NCBI RefSeq assembly: GCF_002095395.1
Contig: NZ_MJEI01000081.1
Coordinates: 1-64,000 of the forward strand
DNA from: Williamsia sp. 1135
GTDB lineage: Bacteria > Actinomycetota > Actinomycetes > Mycobacteriales > Mycobacteriaceae
Direction of reading: 5' to 3'
Length of the DNA: 64,000 nucleotides
Made by a program: the position numbers and the translations under genes. This document shows, piece after piece, positions 33,177 through 41,987 of the stretch (positions within the stretch are counted from its first letter, which is position 1; every line of letters begins with the position of its first letter). The notes beneath the pieces were generated by a model. It had not been told where the DNA came from. It was given only the letters and a program-made list of their open reading frames with translations, and ran no database searches.

Positions 33177-34430
33177 TCAGCCGGTGACGCCGGTCAGTTC
33201 GTTCGGCGTGAAGTCGACCGTGGTCTCCTTGGACACAGCTCCCGACCCGAGATCGACAGCGAACAGCTTCTTGTTCGCGGGATCGCTCACGTAGGCGGTC
33301 GAATCCTCGACGAACAGAGCCGGTCGCGCTTCCTGCCAATCCTCTGGCTCCGTCCACTCTCCGATGACGGCGATCTTATTGGTGACCGTCCCGGCGATCG
33401 GATCGATCACGTGGATGGCACCGTCTGTACCGAGGACCAGAGCTTCGCCCTGCGGACCCCGCTGAAGCGAGCGGAATGTGTAGCTGGTCCCGAGTTCGAC
33501 CAACTTCAGCTCGCCGGTATCGGTGTTGGTGAGGCTCACGCGGGTGGGACGTTCCAACTCGGCGTCCTTGTCGACCTTGTAGTCGCCGAGCACCACAGGC
33601 GAGGCCTCGGAACCGGCCTGATTGCCGATGCGGCCGTACACATCTGGGCTTTGGACCTTGGTGATTTCGTTGCCACGGACGATCAGGATGCCGTCGGTGC
33701 AGCCGAACGCGAGCACGCCATTGGCGACGGCAGCTTCGCCGTGCAGGTTCGGACACTGATCGTTGGCTGCGATCTGCTGGAAGTCGGCATCGAGAATCTG
33801 CACCCCGGTACGCTCCTCCTCATTGCCGACAGAGACCACAGTGGTCCCGTCTTCACGCGCAACCGCGACGCCGTGGTGCGGCTCCACCTTGTGGCTGGTG
33901 GCAACGCCTTTGCCCCGCAGCAGTTCCGCCAGCTCGACGATGTCGATCTCGCCGGTGCCGTCGGAGAAGAGGGTGGTCCGATCATCATGCACCACAACGT
34001 GTCCCGGCTCCTCACCACCGAAACGGATGTCCGTCAGCGCCGGCTCTGCAGTGTAGTAGTGGTCGTGGTCCCCGTGAGACCGGCTCCACGTTCCGAGGTC
34101 CAGCGCCCGGAATCCCTCTGATTCGGAGACGAATACGTGCCGACCGTCACCGGCGGGGTTGAGCCGAATGAAGCCCTCGGCCGGCAGGGTGGCGACCTGA
34201 TCCAGCGTCGTGGCGTCGAGCACGGCGACGCCTCCGTCGTAGCTCACCGCCAGGCGCGGGTGAGCCGACTCCTGTTCTACGCCTTTCGAATCCGGCCCTG
34301 CAGAACTCGAACCGACCGAAGTCGAACCGGCCGACGAATCTCCGCCATCGCCACTGGAACCGCAGCCGGCCACCAGGACCGTACCGACCGCTAGAAGAGA
34401 AAGGGCTTGCAGCCCACGTTTGATGTTCAC
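33177..34430 (-). CDS. Zinc metallochaperone lipoprotein, AztD-like beta-propeller
   Basis: The 417-aa protein resembles AztD, a periplasmic zinc chaperone with a beta-propeller fold. It has a lipoprotein signal peptide (MNIKRGLQALSLLAVG, lipobox LVAGC), a Ser/Gly linker, then repeated propeller strands. A His/Asp-rich zinc loop is SRSHGDHDHYY near residue 120, with other His clusters (VEPHHGVAVA, NLHGEA). I use the GTG at 34430; a longer reading would translate the promoter palindromes and spoil the signal peptide. No aztABC transporter genes are in the window. The operator suggests zinc control by Zur, which is inference. Confidence 0.75.
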   Translation of the reverse strand: MNIKRGLQALSLLAVGTVLVAGCGSSGDGGDSSAGSTSVGSSSAGPDSKGVEQESAHPRLAVSYDGGVAVLDATTLDQVATLPAEGFIRLNPAGDGRHVFVSESEGFRALDLGTWSRSHGDHDHYYTAEPALTDIRFGGEEPGHVVVHDDRTTLFSDGTGEIDIVELAELLRGKGVATSHKVEPHHGVAVAREDGTTVVSVGNEEERTGVQILDADFQQIAANDQCPNLHGEAAVANGVLAFGCTDGILIVRGNEITKVQSPDVYGRIGNQAGSEASPVVLGDYKVDKDAELERPTRVSLTNTDTGELKLVELGTSYTFRSLQRGPQGEALVLGTDGAIHVIDPIAGTVTNKIAVIGEWTEPEDWQEARPALFVEDSTAYVSDPANKKLFAVDLGSGAVSKETTVDFTPNELTGVTG

Positions 34431-34436
34431 GTCGGA

Positions 34437-34466
34437 ATTGTCGTAGTTAACGACAATCATTGTCAA
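34437..34466 (-). promoter_or_regulatory. Promoter with overlapping palindromes, candidate Zur/Fur-type operator
   Basis: On the minus strand a perfect -35, TTGACA (34461-34466), overlaps the 13-bp palindrome GACAATnATTGTC (34452-34464). A second palindrome, ATTGTCGT/ACGACAAT (34437-34457), overlaps it further down. Fur-family sites in actinobacteria have this type of AAT-N-ATT centre. A repressor here would cover the whole promoter. The -10 is weak (TACGAC), and the transcript may be nearly leaderless. Confidence 0.55.
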
Positions 34467-34514
34467 AAAGCCATACGTGCATGGCTTGCACCGGGGAGCA
34501 CATCAGTGACAACA

Positions 34515-34546
34515 AAACGCCCCCCACCTTGCGGCGGAGGGCGTTT
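34515..34546 (-). terminator. rpsA terminator
   Basis: On the minus strand AAACGCCC and GGGCGTTT frame a GC-rich hairpin, followed by TTTTGTTG. It lies 17 bp after the rpsA stop and separates rpsA from the AztD-like gene's promoter. Confidence 0.75.
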
Positions 34547-34563
34547 CGTTGTCTAGATGTCTA

Positions 34564-36054
34564 TCAGGCGTTGCCGGACAGCTTCTCGCGCAGAGCAGCG
34601 AGCTGCTCGTCACTGGCAAGCGATCCACCACTCTTCGGAGCGGACGAAGACGACGAGGACGTCGCGGTGGCGGCGTCGTCACCACCCTTGTCAGCGGAAT
34701 CCGACGAGTAATCGGTCGGAGCGTTGGCAGCGGCCTCGGCGGCAGCTGCGAACTTCTCCATCTGGGCGGTGTGCATCTTGTGGCGACGCTCGGCTTCGGC
34801 GTAGCGAGACTCCCACGCTTCCCGCTGCTTCTCGAATCCGTCGAGCCATTCGTTGGTCTCGGGATCGAAGCCCTCGGGGAAGATGTAGTTGCCCTGCTCG
34901 TCGTAGCTGTCGGCCATGCCGTACTTCGACGGATCGAACTCTTCGGTGTAGTCCTCGTTGGCCTGCTTGAGGCTCAGCGAGATCCGGCGACGCTCGAGGT
35001 CGATGTCGATGACCTTGACCATCGCGTCGTCACCGACGGCGACAACCTGATCCGGCACCTCGACGTGGCGCTCGGCCAGCTCCGAGATGTGGACGAGGCC
35101 TTCGATGCCCTCTTCGACCCGCACGAATGCACCGAACGGAACCAGCTTCGTGACCTTGCCGGGCACGATCTGGCCGATGGCGTGGGTACGAGCGAACTGG
35201 CGCCACGGATCTTCCTGAGTGGCCTTGAGCGACAACGACACGCGCTCGCGGTCCAGATCGACGTCGAGGACCTCGACAGTGACCTCGTCGCCCACGGCGA
35301 CAACCTCGGAGGGGTGATCGATGTGCTTCCAAGACAGCTCGGAGACGTGCACCAGACCGTCGACGCCGCCGAGATCGACGAATGCGCCGAAGTTGACGAT
35401 CGAGGACACGACGCCCTTGCGGACCTGGCCCTTCTGGAGCTGGTGCAGGAACTCGCTACGCACCTCGGACTGGGTCTGCTCGAGCCACGCACGACGCGAG
35501 AGCACGACGTTGTTGCGGTTCTTGTCGAGCTCGATGATCTTGGCTTCGATCTCCTTGCCGATGTACGGCTGCAGATCGCGCACGCGACGCATCTCCACCA
35601 GCGATGCGGGGAGGAATCCGCGCAGACCGATGTCCAGGATCAGGCCGCCCTTGACGACCTCGATGACGGTGCCCTTGACGGCCTCGTCCTTTTCCTTGAG
35701 CTCTTCGATGGTGCCCCACGCACGCTCGTACTGAGCGCGCTTCTTGGACAGGATCAACCGACCCTCTTTGTCCTCCTTGGTGAGGACGAGTGCTTCCACC
35801 TCATCGCCGACGCTGACAACCTCGCTGGGGTCGACATCGTGCTTGATGGACAGTTCGCGGGACGGGATCACTCCCTCGGTTTTGTAACCGATGTCGAGCA
35901 GCACTTCGTCGCGGTCAACCTTGACGATGGTGCCCTCGACGATGTCGCCATCATTGAAGTACTTGATAGTGGCATCGATGGCGGCAAGAAAATCCTCAGC
36001 CGAGCCGATATCGTTAACGGCTACTTGTGGTGAGGTAATGGTCGTGGACGGCAT
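34564..36054 (-). CDS. rpsA: 30S ribosomal protein S1
   Basis: S1 helps the 30S subunit bind mRNA. The 496-aa protein carries four S1 RNA-binding domains (about 35-105, 120-190, 210-280 and 295-365), seen as GTIVKVDRDEVLLDIGYK, KGTVIEVVKGGLILDIGLRG, RKGVVSSIVNFGAFVDLGG and PGKVTKLVPFGAFVRVEEG. The C-terminal 120 residues are acidic and Ser/Ala-rich without a fold, as in mycobacterial S1. That tail is the region discussed in pyrazinamide work. ATG at 36054. The gene keeps its mycobacterial place between polA and coaE, though here several accessory genes separate it from polA. Confidence 0.97.
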   Translation of the reverse strand: MPSTTITSPQVAVNDIGSAEDFLAAIDATIKYFNDGDIVEGTIVKVDRDEVLLDIGYKTEGVIPSRELSIKHDVDPSEVVSVGDEVEALVLTKEDKEGRLILSKKRAQYERAWGTIEELKEKDEAVKGTVIEVVKGGLILDIGLRGFLPASLVEMRRVRDLQPYIGKEIEAKIIELDKNRNNVVLSRRAWLEQTQSEVRSEFLHQLQKGQVRKGVVSSIVNFGAFVDLGGVDGLVHVSELSWKHIDHPSEVVAVGDEVTVEVLDVDLDRERVSLSLKATQEDPWRQFARTHAIGQIVPGKVTKLVPFGAFVRVEEGIEGLVHISELAERHVEVPDQVVAVGDDAMVKVIDIDLERRRISLSLKQANEDYTEEFDPSKYGMADSYDEQGNYIFPEGFDPETNEWLDGFEKQREAWESRYAEAERRHKMHTAQMEKFAAAAEAAANAPTDYSSDSADKGGDDAATATSSSSSSAPKSGGSLASDEQLAALREKLSGNA

Positions 36055-36123
36055 ATGTTAGATGGCTCCGGACAGGTTGGGTTGTAGGGACAGTAATGCG
36101 GGATCAACAGGGGCCACAGATGA

Positions 36124-37017
36124 GTGACCGGCATGAAGAACCACGCGAGCTCAGGCACGCGCGTGTCTGAGGATACGCCAGCCCCGCTGGACTGGGCAAA
36201 TACCTCCGTGTCGTACCCGTATCTGCGCTCGGGCGTCGACTCGAAAACCAGCGTTTCGGCGAATCGTCGCTGGTGGGACGCCGACGCCGACTCTTACCAC
36301 GGTTCGCACGGCGACTTCCTCGGCGCCGACAGCGTCGACGGAGACTTCGTGTGGTGCCCTGAAGGGCTGCGCGAAGACGATGTCGAACTGCTCGGTGACG
36401 TCGCAGGCAAGGCCGTATTGGAGATCGGATGCGGCTCCGCGCCATGCAGTCGGTGGCTCAGCGGACACGGCGCACATGCGGTCGGATTGGACCTGTCTCG
36501 GGAGATGCTCCGGCGCGGCCAGCAGGCGATGGCGCGGGGTGGGCCGCAGCCCGGATTGGTGCAAGCCGGAGCGGAGGACCTCCCGTTCGGCGACGAGGTC
36601 TTCGACCTCGCGTGCTCGGCGTTCGGTGCGGTGCCATTCGTCTCCGACTCGGCACGGGTGATAAGCGAGGTGGCCCGGGTACTACGGCCGGGAGGTCGCT
36701 GGGTGTTCTCGGTCAATCACCCGATGCGGTGGGCCTTCCCCGACGACCCCGGGCCCACGGGTTTGACAGTGATCCTGCCGTACTTCGACCGCACGCCCTA
36801 CGTCGAAACCGAGGACGACGGGACGGTCAGTTACGTCGAGCACCACCGCACCCTCGGCGACCGGATCAGGGAGATCCGTGCCGCCGGCCTGATCCTCGAC
36901 GACCTCATCGAACCCGAGTGGCCCGAGGGTTTCGACCGCGAGTGGGGCCAATGGAGCCCGCTCCGTGGTCACTACTTCCCTGGTACAGCGATCTTCTGCA
37001 CGCGCAAGCCCACCTAG
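36124..37017 (+). CDS. Class I SAM-dependent methyltransferase
   Basis: The 297-aa protein has a Rossmann methyltransferase core (about 90-205): motif I VLEIGCGSAPCSRWL, then AVGLDLSREML, AGAEDLPFGDEVFDLACSAF and ARVLRPGGRWVFSVNHP. The target is not clear; small molecules are usual for this type. The first reading start is GTG at 36124; ATG three codons later is as likely, and neither has a good ribosome binding site. It diverges from rpsA and converges on the hydrolase gene. Confidence 0.82.
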   Translation: MTGMKNHASSGTRVSEDTPAPLDWANTSVSYPYLRSGVDSKTSVSANRRWWDADADSYHGSHGDFLGADSVDGDFVWCPEGLREDDVELLGDVAGKAVLEIGCGSAPCSRWLSGHGAHAVGLDLSREMLRRGQQAMARGGPQPGLVQAGAEDLPFGDEVFDLACSAFGAVPFVSDSARVISEVARVLRPGGRWVFSVNHPMRWAFPDDPGPTGLTVILPYFDRTPYVETEDDGTVSYVEHHRTLGDRIREIRAAGLILDDLIEPEWPEGFDREWGQWSPLRGHYFPGTAIFCTRKPT

Positions 37018-37030
37018 CCCCTCCGAAGGG

Positions 37031-37937
37031 TCAGACAGACACCTCGCGGTGCAGGAACTCGATCTGATCAGCGATGGCCAGTTCGAAGGCCTGGCCGACG
37101 TAGATGTCGAAGTGTCCGAACGGATACCGCCGGACGGTGCCGTTCGGGGCCGTGGCGGCATATTTCAATGTCGGACCGGGGGGGTGCGACGGTGTCGGTG
37201 TCACAGACACAGAACAGCACCGGCGCCGAGATCTTCTTCACCGCACGTCCCGGTCGCGCCAACGGGATGGCAAGACCGACCCGTGCGGCGACGCCGTTGA
37301 CGATGGTCTCGGACTCGGGAACCAGTCCGAGGTAGCCGTCGACGACGTCCGGGGCATTCATCAGCGCCGTCTCACCGGGATCACCGGCGAGGGGTACGAG
37401 CACCGGGTCCCGCCCACGTGCTGCTGCCACCAGGTCACGGACGGCGGCAAGGGTGACCCCGATGGTCGCGCGAGGCCCGAGGGTGAGCGCTGAGGCGGGG
37501 CCTTCGGTGAACGGGCACTGCGATATGACGGCGGCCAACCGGGCGTCATCGGCGGCGACGGCGAGTACGTGCCCACCGCCGAAGGATGTCCCGAATATGC
37601 AGATCTTGTCCGGGTCGATGCCGTCGAGCGTGCGCGCGTAGGCGATCGCCGCGTGCCAATCCTGGCGTTGCCTCCCGATACTCAGCAGCTGACTGGGGGA
37701 ACCCTCACTGTCGCCGAAGTGCCGGTAGTCGAAGACGAGCGCCCCATATCCGGCTGCCACGAATCGCTCGGCATACGCGTCGAGACGCATGGTGCGCACC
37801 GCCCCGAGACCATGCGCCAGCACGATGAGCGGCGTGCGCCCGGAAAGGCCGCCCGCCGGCCGGTACAGCCATGCTGCGCACTGTGCCCGCGCACTCCCCT
37901 GCCCGGACGCGAAAACCACATCTTCTCGTTCGGTCAC
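37031..37937 (-). pseudogene. Alpha/beta hydrolase, frameshifted in a 7-C homopolymer
   Basis: The N-terminal 255 residues are a good alpha/beta hydrolase: oxyanion-region LIVLAHGLGAVRTMRLDAYA and nucleophile elbow CIFGTSFGGGHVLAVA. In the given frame the protein then turns into an Arg-rich, unrelated tail and stops at 37068. Taking one C out of the run of seven (plus-strand G run 37178-37184) restores the expected C-terminus, with LKYAATAPNGTVRRYPFGHF (holding the catalytic histidine), then DIYVGQAFELAIADQIEFL and a stop at 37031. The corrected protein would be 301 aa. The run is a typical place for sequencing error or slippage. The acyl substrate is unknown. Confidence 0.8.
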
Positions 37938-37973
37938 CCGTGCCCCCTCGTCATGTCAATGTTCGTTGGCAGA

Positions 37974-39053
37974 TTAGCGCTCGGGGTCTTCCAGCGCACT
38001 GAGCACCGCGCCGGTGAAACCGTCGGTGGTGGCGGTTCCGCCCAGGTCGGCGGTCGCGATCCCGGCGGCCAATGCCGCGCCGATCCCGCCGCGGATGTTG
38101 CCGGCCGCAGTAACCAGCGCCTCGTCCCCGCTCCGCAGCGCCTGCCACTCGAGCAGCATCGCGGCCGATCCGATGATGCCGACAGGATTCGCGACCCCGC
38201 GACCGGCGATGTCGGGTGCGGCACCGTGGGCCGCTTGCGCCATCGCCTTGGTGGCCGAGGTGTTGATCGACGCCGCAATGCCCAGAGACCCGGCCAGTTC
38301 AGCTGCCAGGTCCGAGAGGATGTCGCCGAACAGGTTCTCGGTGACGACGATATCGAACTGCCGGCCTCGACGCACCAGATGCGCGGCCATGGCGTCGACG
38401 TGTTCGTCGTCGACCCGCACGTCGGGATAACGTTCCGCGACCTCGAGGCAGACGTCGCGGAACAACCCTGTGGTCATCGACAGGACGTTCGCCTTGTGGA
38501 CGATGGTGACGTGCTTGCGGCGGGAGCGCGCAAGCTCGAACGCGGACACCGCGATTCGTTCCGTGGCTGTGCGGGTGATCACGCCGACCGAGAGCGCGAC
38601 GTCGGGGGTGGGCATGAACTCCCCCGTGCCGCGGGCCATGTTCCGGTCGGCGTACAGCCCCTCGCTGTTCTCCCGCACGATGACGAGGTCGAGATCAGGG
38701 TTGACGGCGCTCACCCCGACATGCGCCAAGGCGGGACGAATGTTCGCGTAGAGGTCGTAGCGTTTGCGGATCACCCCACCCGGCGTCAGCCCGGTGCGAT
38801 GCTCCGGTGGGTAGCCCGCCGAGTCGTGTGGTCCGAGGATCCAGAGGTCCAGATCGTCGAGAGCGGCCAGGGTGGCCGTGGGGATCGCCGTGCCGTTTTT
38901 CTCGATGGACGCGCGCCCGATCTCGAGCGACACCCAGTCGACCGAGCGTCCTACGCTGGTCAGCGCCTGTTCAACCACCCGCGCCGCCGCAGGAACGATC
39001 TCCGGGCCGATCCCGTCGCCGTCGATGAGCCCGATGGGATATCTGTTCGCCAT
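37974..39053 (-). CDS. Isocitrate/isopropylmalate dehydrogenase family protein
   Basis: The roughly 359-aa enzyme belongs to the beta-decarboxylating dehydrogenase family (LeuB, isocitrate, tartrate dehydrogenases). Seen are GLIDGDGIGPEIVPAAARVV, the substrate loop IRPALAHVG with VIVRENSEGLYADRN, the metal-binding DAMAAHLVRRGRQFDIVVTE and ENLFGDILSDLAAELAGSLG. Which 2-hydroxy acid it uses cannot be told; a tartrate/malate type is as likely as LeuB. I use the ATG at 39053; an ATG at 39080 lies inside a 20-bp promoter repeat. It diverges from a molybdenum enzyme, with which it may share control. Confidence 0.82.
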   Translation of the reverse strand: MANRYPIGLIDGDGIGPEIVPAAARVVEQALTSVGRSVDWVSLEIGRASIEKNGTAIPTATLAALDDLDLWILGPHDSAGYPPEHRTGLTPGGVIRKRYDLYANIRPALAHVGVSAVNPDLDLVIVRENSEGLYADRNMARGTGEFMPTPDVALSVGVITRTATERIAVSAFELARSRRKHVTIVHKANVLSMTTGLFRDVCLEVAERYPDVRVDDEHVDAMAAHLVRRGRQFDIVVTENLFGDILSDLAAELAGSLGIAASINTSATKAMAQAAHGAAPDIAGRGVANPVGIIGSAAMLLEWQALRSGDEALVTAAGNIRGGIGAALAAGIATADLGGTATTDGFTGAVLSALEDPER

Positions 39054-39072
39054 GACCGTGATCGTTCCATTC

Positions 39073-39115
39073 ATCAGCACCGGTGAAAGAATCTGATCAG
39101 CACCGGTGAAAGAAT
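39073..39115. repeat. Duplicated 20-bp element between divergent genes
   Basis: ATCAGCACCGGTGAAAGAAT occurs twice without a mismatch (39073-39092 and 39096-39115), a 23-bp period. Each copy holds the 8-bp palindrome CACCGGTG. They sit between the dehydrogenase and oxidoreductase genes, right before both starts, so they may be two operators for one regulator or a recent tandem duplication. Confidence 0.75.
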
Positions 39116-39121
39116 TAGGGC

Positions 39122-41419
39122 ATGGCTGCAGAAGAACTGGTCAACAGCTCGCACTGGGGTGCGTTCACGGCATCGCTCGACGAGCAGGGACTGTCTGTGA
39201 CGCCCGACCCTGCCGATCCCGACCCGTCGGAGCTCCTCCGCAACATTCCGGCATCACTCGACAAAGGTGTCCGCGTGCTACATCCGTCTGTTCGACGGGG
39301 CTGGCTCGAGGACGGTCCGGGGCCGTCGGCTCGCCGCGGATCCGACGAGTACGTCGAAGTGAGCTGGGACCGCGCTCTCGACCTCCTCGCAGGCGAACTC
39401 GAGCGGGTCCGCAGCACGTACGGCAACCCTGCGATCTTCGGCGGATCCTACGGGTGGGCAAGTGCAGGCCGGTTTCATCACGCACAGAGCCAGATTCACC
39501 GATTCCTGAATACCATCGGGGGTTACACCCGATCGGTGCACAGTTACAGTCACGGAGCGTCGAGCGTGCTGCTGCCGCACATCGTCGGCGACGAGGCGCC
39601 GCTGTATCGACCCACAACCTGGAACGTGCTGAGCGAACACACTGACCTGTTCGTGTGTTTCGGAGGGATACCGGCCAAGAACGTCCAGATCAACGCCGGC
39701 GGTATCAGTCGGCACACGGTGCGGGAATCGCTGGAGCGTGCCCGCGCCCGAGGCGCCGAGTTCGTGACCATCAGTCCTCTTGCCGACGATCTGGCGACGG
39801 TGACTGACGCCCAGTGGATCCCCGTCAACCCGGCCACCGACACCGCGCTCATGCTGGCCCTGTGCTGGGTCTTGCTCAACGAAGGGCTCTGCGACCTCGA
39901 GTTCGTCGACAGATACACCGTCGGATTCGAGGAGTTCGCCCGCTACCTACGCGGACAAACAGATGGGATCGCGAAAACCCCGGGCTGGGCAGCGAACATC
40001 TGCGGGATCGACGCCTCGACCATCGGTGACCTCGCCCGCCGAATGGCTGCCGGGCGGACCCTGGTGACCACCTCGTGGTCGTTGCAGCGGGCGCGGTTCG
40101 GCGAACAGCCCCTGTGGGCGTCGATCGCGCTGGCCGCGTTCCTGGGTCAAATCGGTCTCCCCGGAGGGGGATTCGGTCACGGATACGGCTCGACCGGCGG
40201 CATGGGTGCAGGCAAACTCCCCTATCCGTTGCCGACATTCCATCAGGGCGTAAATTCCGTCAGCGACTTCATTCCGGTCGCCCGCATCTCGGATATGTTG
40301 CTCGAACCCGGTGCCGGCTATGAGTACAACGGCCAGTCGCGGGTCTACCCCGACACCAAGCTGATCTATTGGGCGGGCGGCAACCCGTTCCATCACCATC
40401 AGGATCTCGTGCGGTTGCGCGCCGGATTTCAGCAGCCCGACACGGTTGTCGTACACGAACCGTTCTGGACTGCGACGGCACGGCACGCCGACATCGTCCT
40501 CCCGGTCACGACGACGCTGGAACGCAACGACATCGGCTGCGGACGGTACGACGAGATCATGACCGCGATGCAGCAGATCTCTCCGCCTGTCGGTGAGTCG
40601 TTGAGCGACTACGCAATTCTCACCGAACTGAGCAAGCGGCTCGGCGTCGAGGAACAGTTCACCGAGGGCCGCGACGAGTGGGGTTGGCTCGAGCACATCT
40701 ACGAGCGCTGGCGCGAGGCGATCCCCGACCGGTTCACCCCCGCCCAGGACTTCGGCGAGTTCTGGGCATCACGTCACCTCGACCTGCCGGGCGCAGACGC
40801 GAAACATGTTCTGTTCGAAGATTTCCGAAGCGATCCCGAGAAGTATCGGCTCGCGACACCGAGCGGCCGGATCGAGATCTCGTCGTCGACGATCGCCGGC
40901 TTCGGCTACGACGACTGCCCGCCCCATCCGACGTGGCTCGCACCTGCCGAGACCGTCGATGTGGGATCAGGCCCGTACCCGTTGTGCCTTGTGGCCAACA
41001 ACCCTGCCTCGCGTTTGCACAGCCAGCTCGACAACGGCGCAGTCAGTGTCGAGTCCAAAGTCCTGGGACGCGAGCCGATCCGGCTGAACCCGGTGGACGC
41101 GGCAGCCCGTCGGATCACCACAGGTGACATCGTGCTGGTACGCAGCGACACCGGTGACATGCTGGCCGGCGCAGTCGTCGACGACCGCGTTTCCGGCAAC
41201 GTCGTACAGATCTCTACGGGCGCCTGGTTCGACTACAGCTCACCGGACGTCGCCGCTTGCATTCACGGCAATCCGAACGTGCTGACCCGAGACACCGGCT
41301 CGTCGAAACTCGCGCAGGGATCAACCGGGCAGTTGGTACGTGTCGAGGTCGAGGTCTACCGCGGTGAGGTTCCCGACGTCGTGGTCCATGATCAGCACCG
41401 CTGGATGTCCCCGACCTGA
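39122..41419 (+). CDS. Molybdopterin-dependent oxidoreductase (BisC/TMAO/DMSO reductase type)
   Basis: The 765-aa protein has the DMSO-reductase family layout: a molybdopterin domain (about 50-600) and a C-terminal dinucleotide-binding beta-barrel (about 640-750). The serine in YSHGASSVLLPHIVG is the likely Mo ligand, as in BisC and TorA. Other marks are GGNPFHHHQDLVRLR, VVHEPFWTATARHADIVLP, ERNDIG and VANNPASRLHSQLDNG. No N-terminal iron-sulfur cysteines or Tat signal are present, which favours a cytoplasmic biotin/methionine-sulfoxide reductase. ATG at 39122. The substrate is inference. Confidence 0.87.
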   Translation: MAAEELVNSSHWGAFTASLDEQGLSVTPDPADPDPSELLRNIPASLDKGVRVLHPSVRRGWLEDGPGPSARRGSDEYVEVSWDRALDLLAGELERVRSTYGNPAIFGGSYGWASAGRFHHAQSQIHRFLNTIGGYTRSVHSYSHGASSVLLPHIVGDEAPLYRPTTWNVLSEHTDLFVCFGGIPAKNVQINAGGISRHTVRESLERARARGAEFVTISPLADDLATVTDAQWIPVNPATDTALMLALCWVLLNEGLCDLEFVDRYTVGFEEFARYLRGQTDGIAKTPGWAANICGIDASTIGDLARRMAAGRTLVTTSWSLQRARFGEQPLWASIALAAFLGQIGLPGGGFGHGYGSTGGMGAGKLPYPLPTFHQGVNSVSDFIPVARISDMLLEPGAGYEYNGQSRVYPDTKLIYWAGGNPFHHHQDLVRLRAGFQQPDTVVVHEPFWTATARHADIVLPVTTTLERNDIGCGRYDEIMTAMQQISPPVGESLSDYAILTELSKRLGVEEQFTEGRDEWGWLEHIYERWREAIPDRFTPAQDFGEFWASRHLDLPGADAKHVLFEDFRSDPEKYRLATPSGRIEISSSTIAGFGYDDCPPHPTWLAPAETVDVGSGPYPLCLVANNPASRLHSQLDNGAVSVESKVLGREPIRLNPVDAAARRITTGDIVLVRSDTGDMLAGAVVDDRVSGNVVQISTGAWFDYSSPDVAACIHGNPNVLTRDTGSSKLAQGSTGQLVRVEVEVYRGEVPDVVVHDQHRWMSPT

Positions 41420-41462
41420 TCCGTAGCCGCCGTCGACCGTGGGAATGTTTTAGGGTGAACCC

Positions 41463-41987
41463 GTGGCACATTCGATAGAACTCATCTTCGACGCGGCGAC
41501 GGATGCGGCCATCATCTCGCAGTGGGACGCCCTGGCAGCGGCCGGTTTGCCGAGCCAGGGCCGCACGCGCTCGGAGTCGAACCGGCCACATGTCACGCTC
41601 GTCGCCGCCGACTCCATCGACGGTGCCATCGATCGTGATCTGGCCGCCCTCACCGACGTGCCCGGCATGGAGGTGAACATCGGCGCGATGCTCCTGTTCC
41701 GTGGTCGCCGCGCGACGGCAGCCCGGCTGGTGGTCCCGTCCCGCGAATTGTGCGATCTACACGCCCACATCTTCGAGTTGTCGCGTGGTCACATCAGCGG
41801 CGAGCCACTGCCGCATATCCAACCCGGGGCCTGGACGCCCCACGTAACGCTTGCACGCCGCCTGGCGGACGACCAGATCGGTTACGCCCTCACCACTTTG
41901 AGCTTTGCACCGGAGATCCTCACCGCCACCGTGACAGGACTCCGGCGGTGGAACAGCGACACCCGCGAGGAGTTCTACCTACTGTGA
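41463..41987 (+). CDS. 2'-5' RNA ligase family (2H phosphoesterase) protein
   Basis: The 174-aa protein carries the two HxT motifs of the 2H phosphoesterase superfamily: RPHVTLVAAD near residue 43 and TPHVTLARRL near 127. These give a two-histidine active site acting on cyclic phosphodiesters in RNA or nucleotides. The GTG at 41463 is the start. It follows the molybdenum enzyme by 43 bp and overlaps the convergent maltokinase stop by 9 bp. The true substrate is unknown. Confidence 0.85.
   Translation: MAHSIELIFDAATDAAIISQWDALAAAGLPSQGRTRSESNRPHVTLVAADSIDGAIDRDLAALTDVPGMEVNIGAMLLFRGRRATAARLVVPSRELCDLHAHIFELSRGHISGEPLPHIQPGAWTPHVTLARRLADDQIGYALTTLSFAPEILTATVTGLRRWNSDTREEFYLL

Noticed and set aside
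33114-34121. Plus-strand frame opposite the AztD-like gene
   Set aside because: The minus-strand protein has a lipoprotein signal and metal loop; the plus frame has neither start signal nor similarity.
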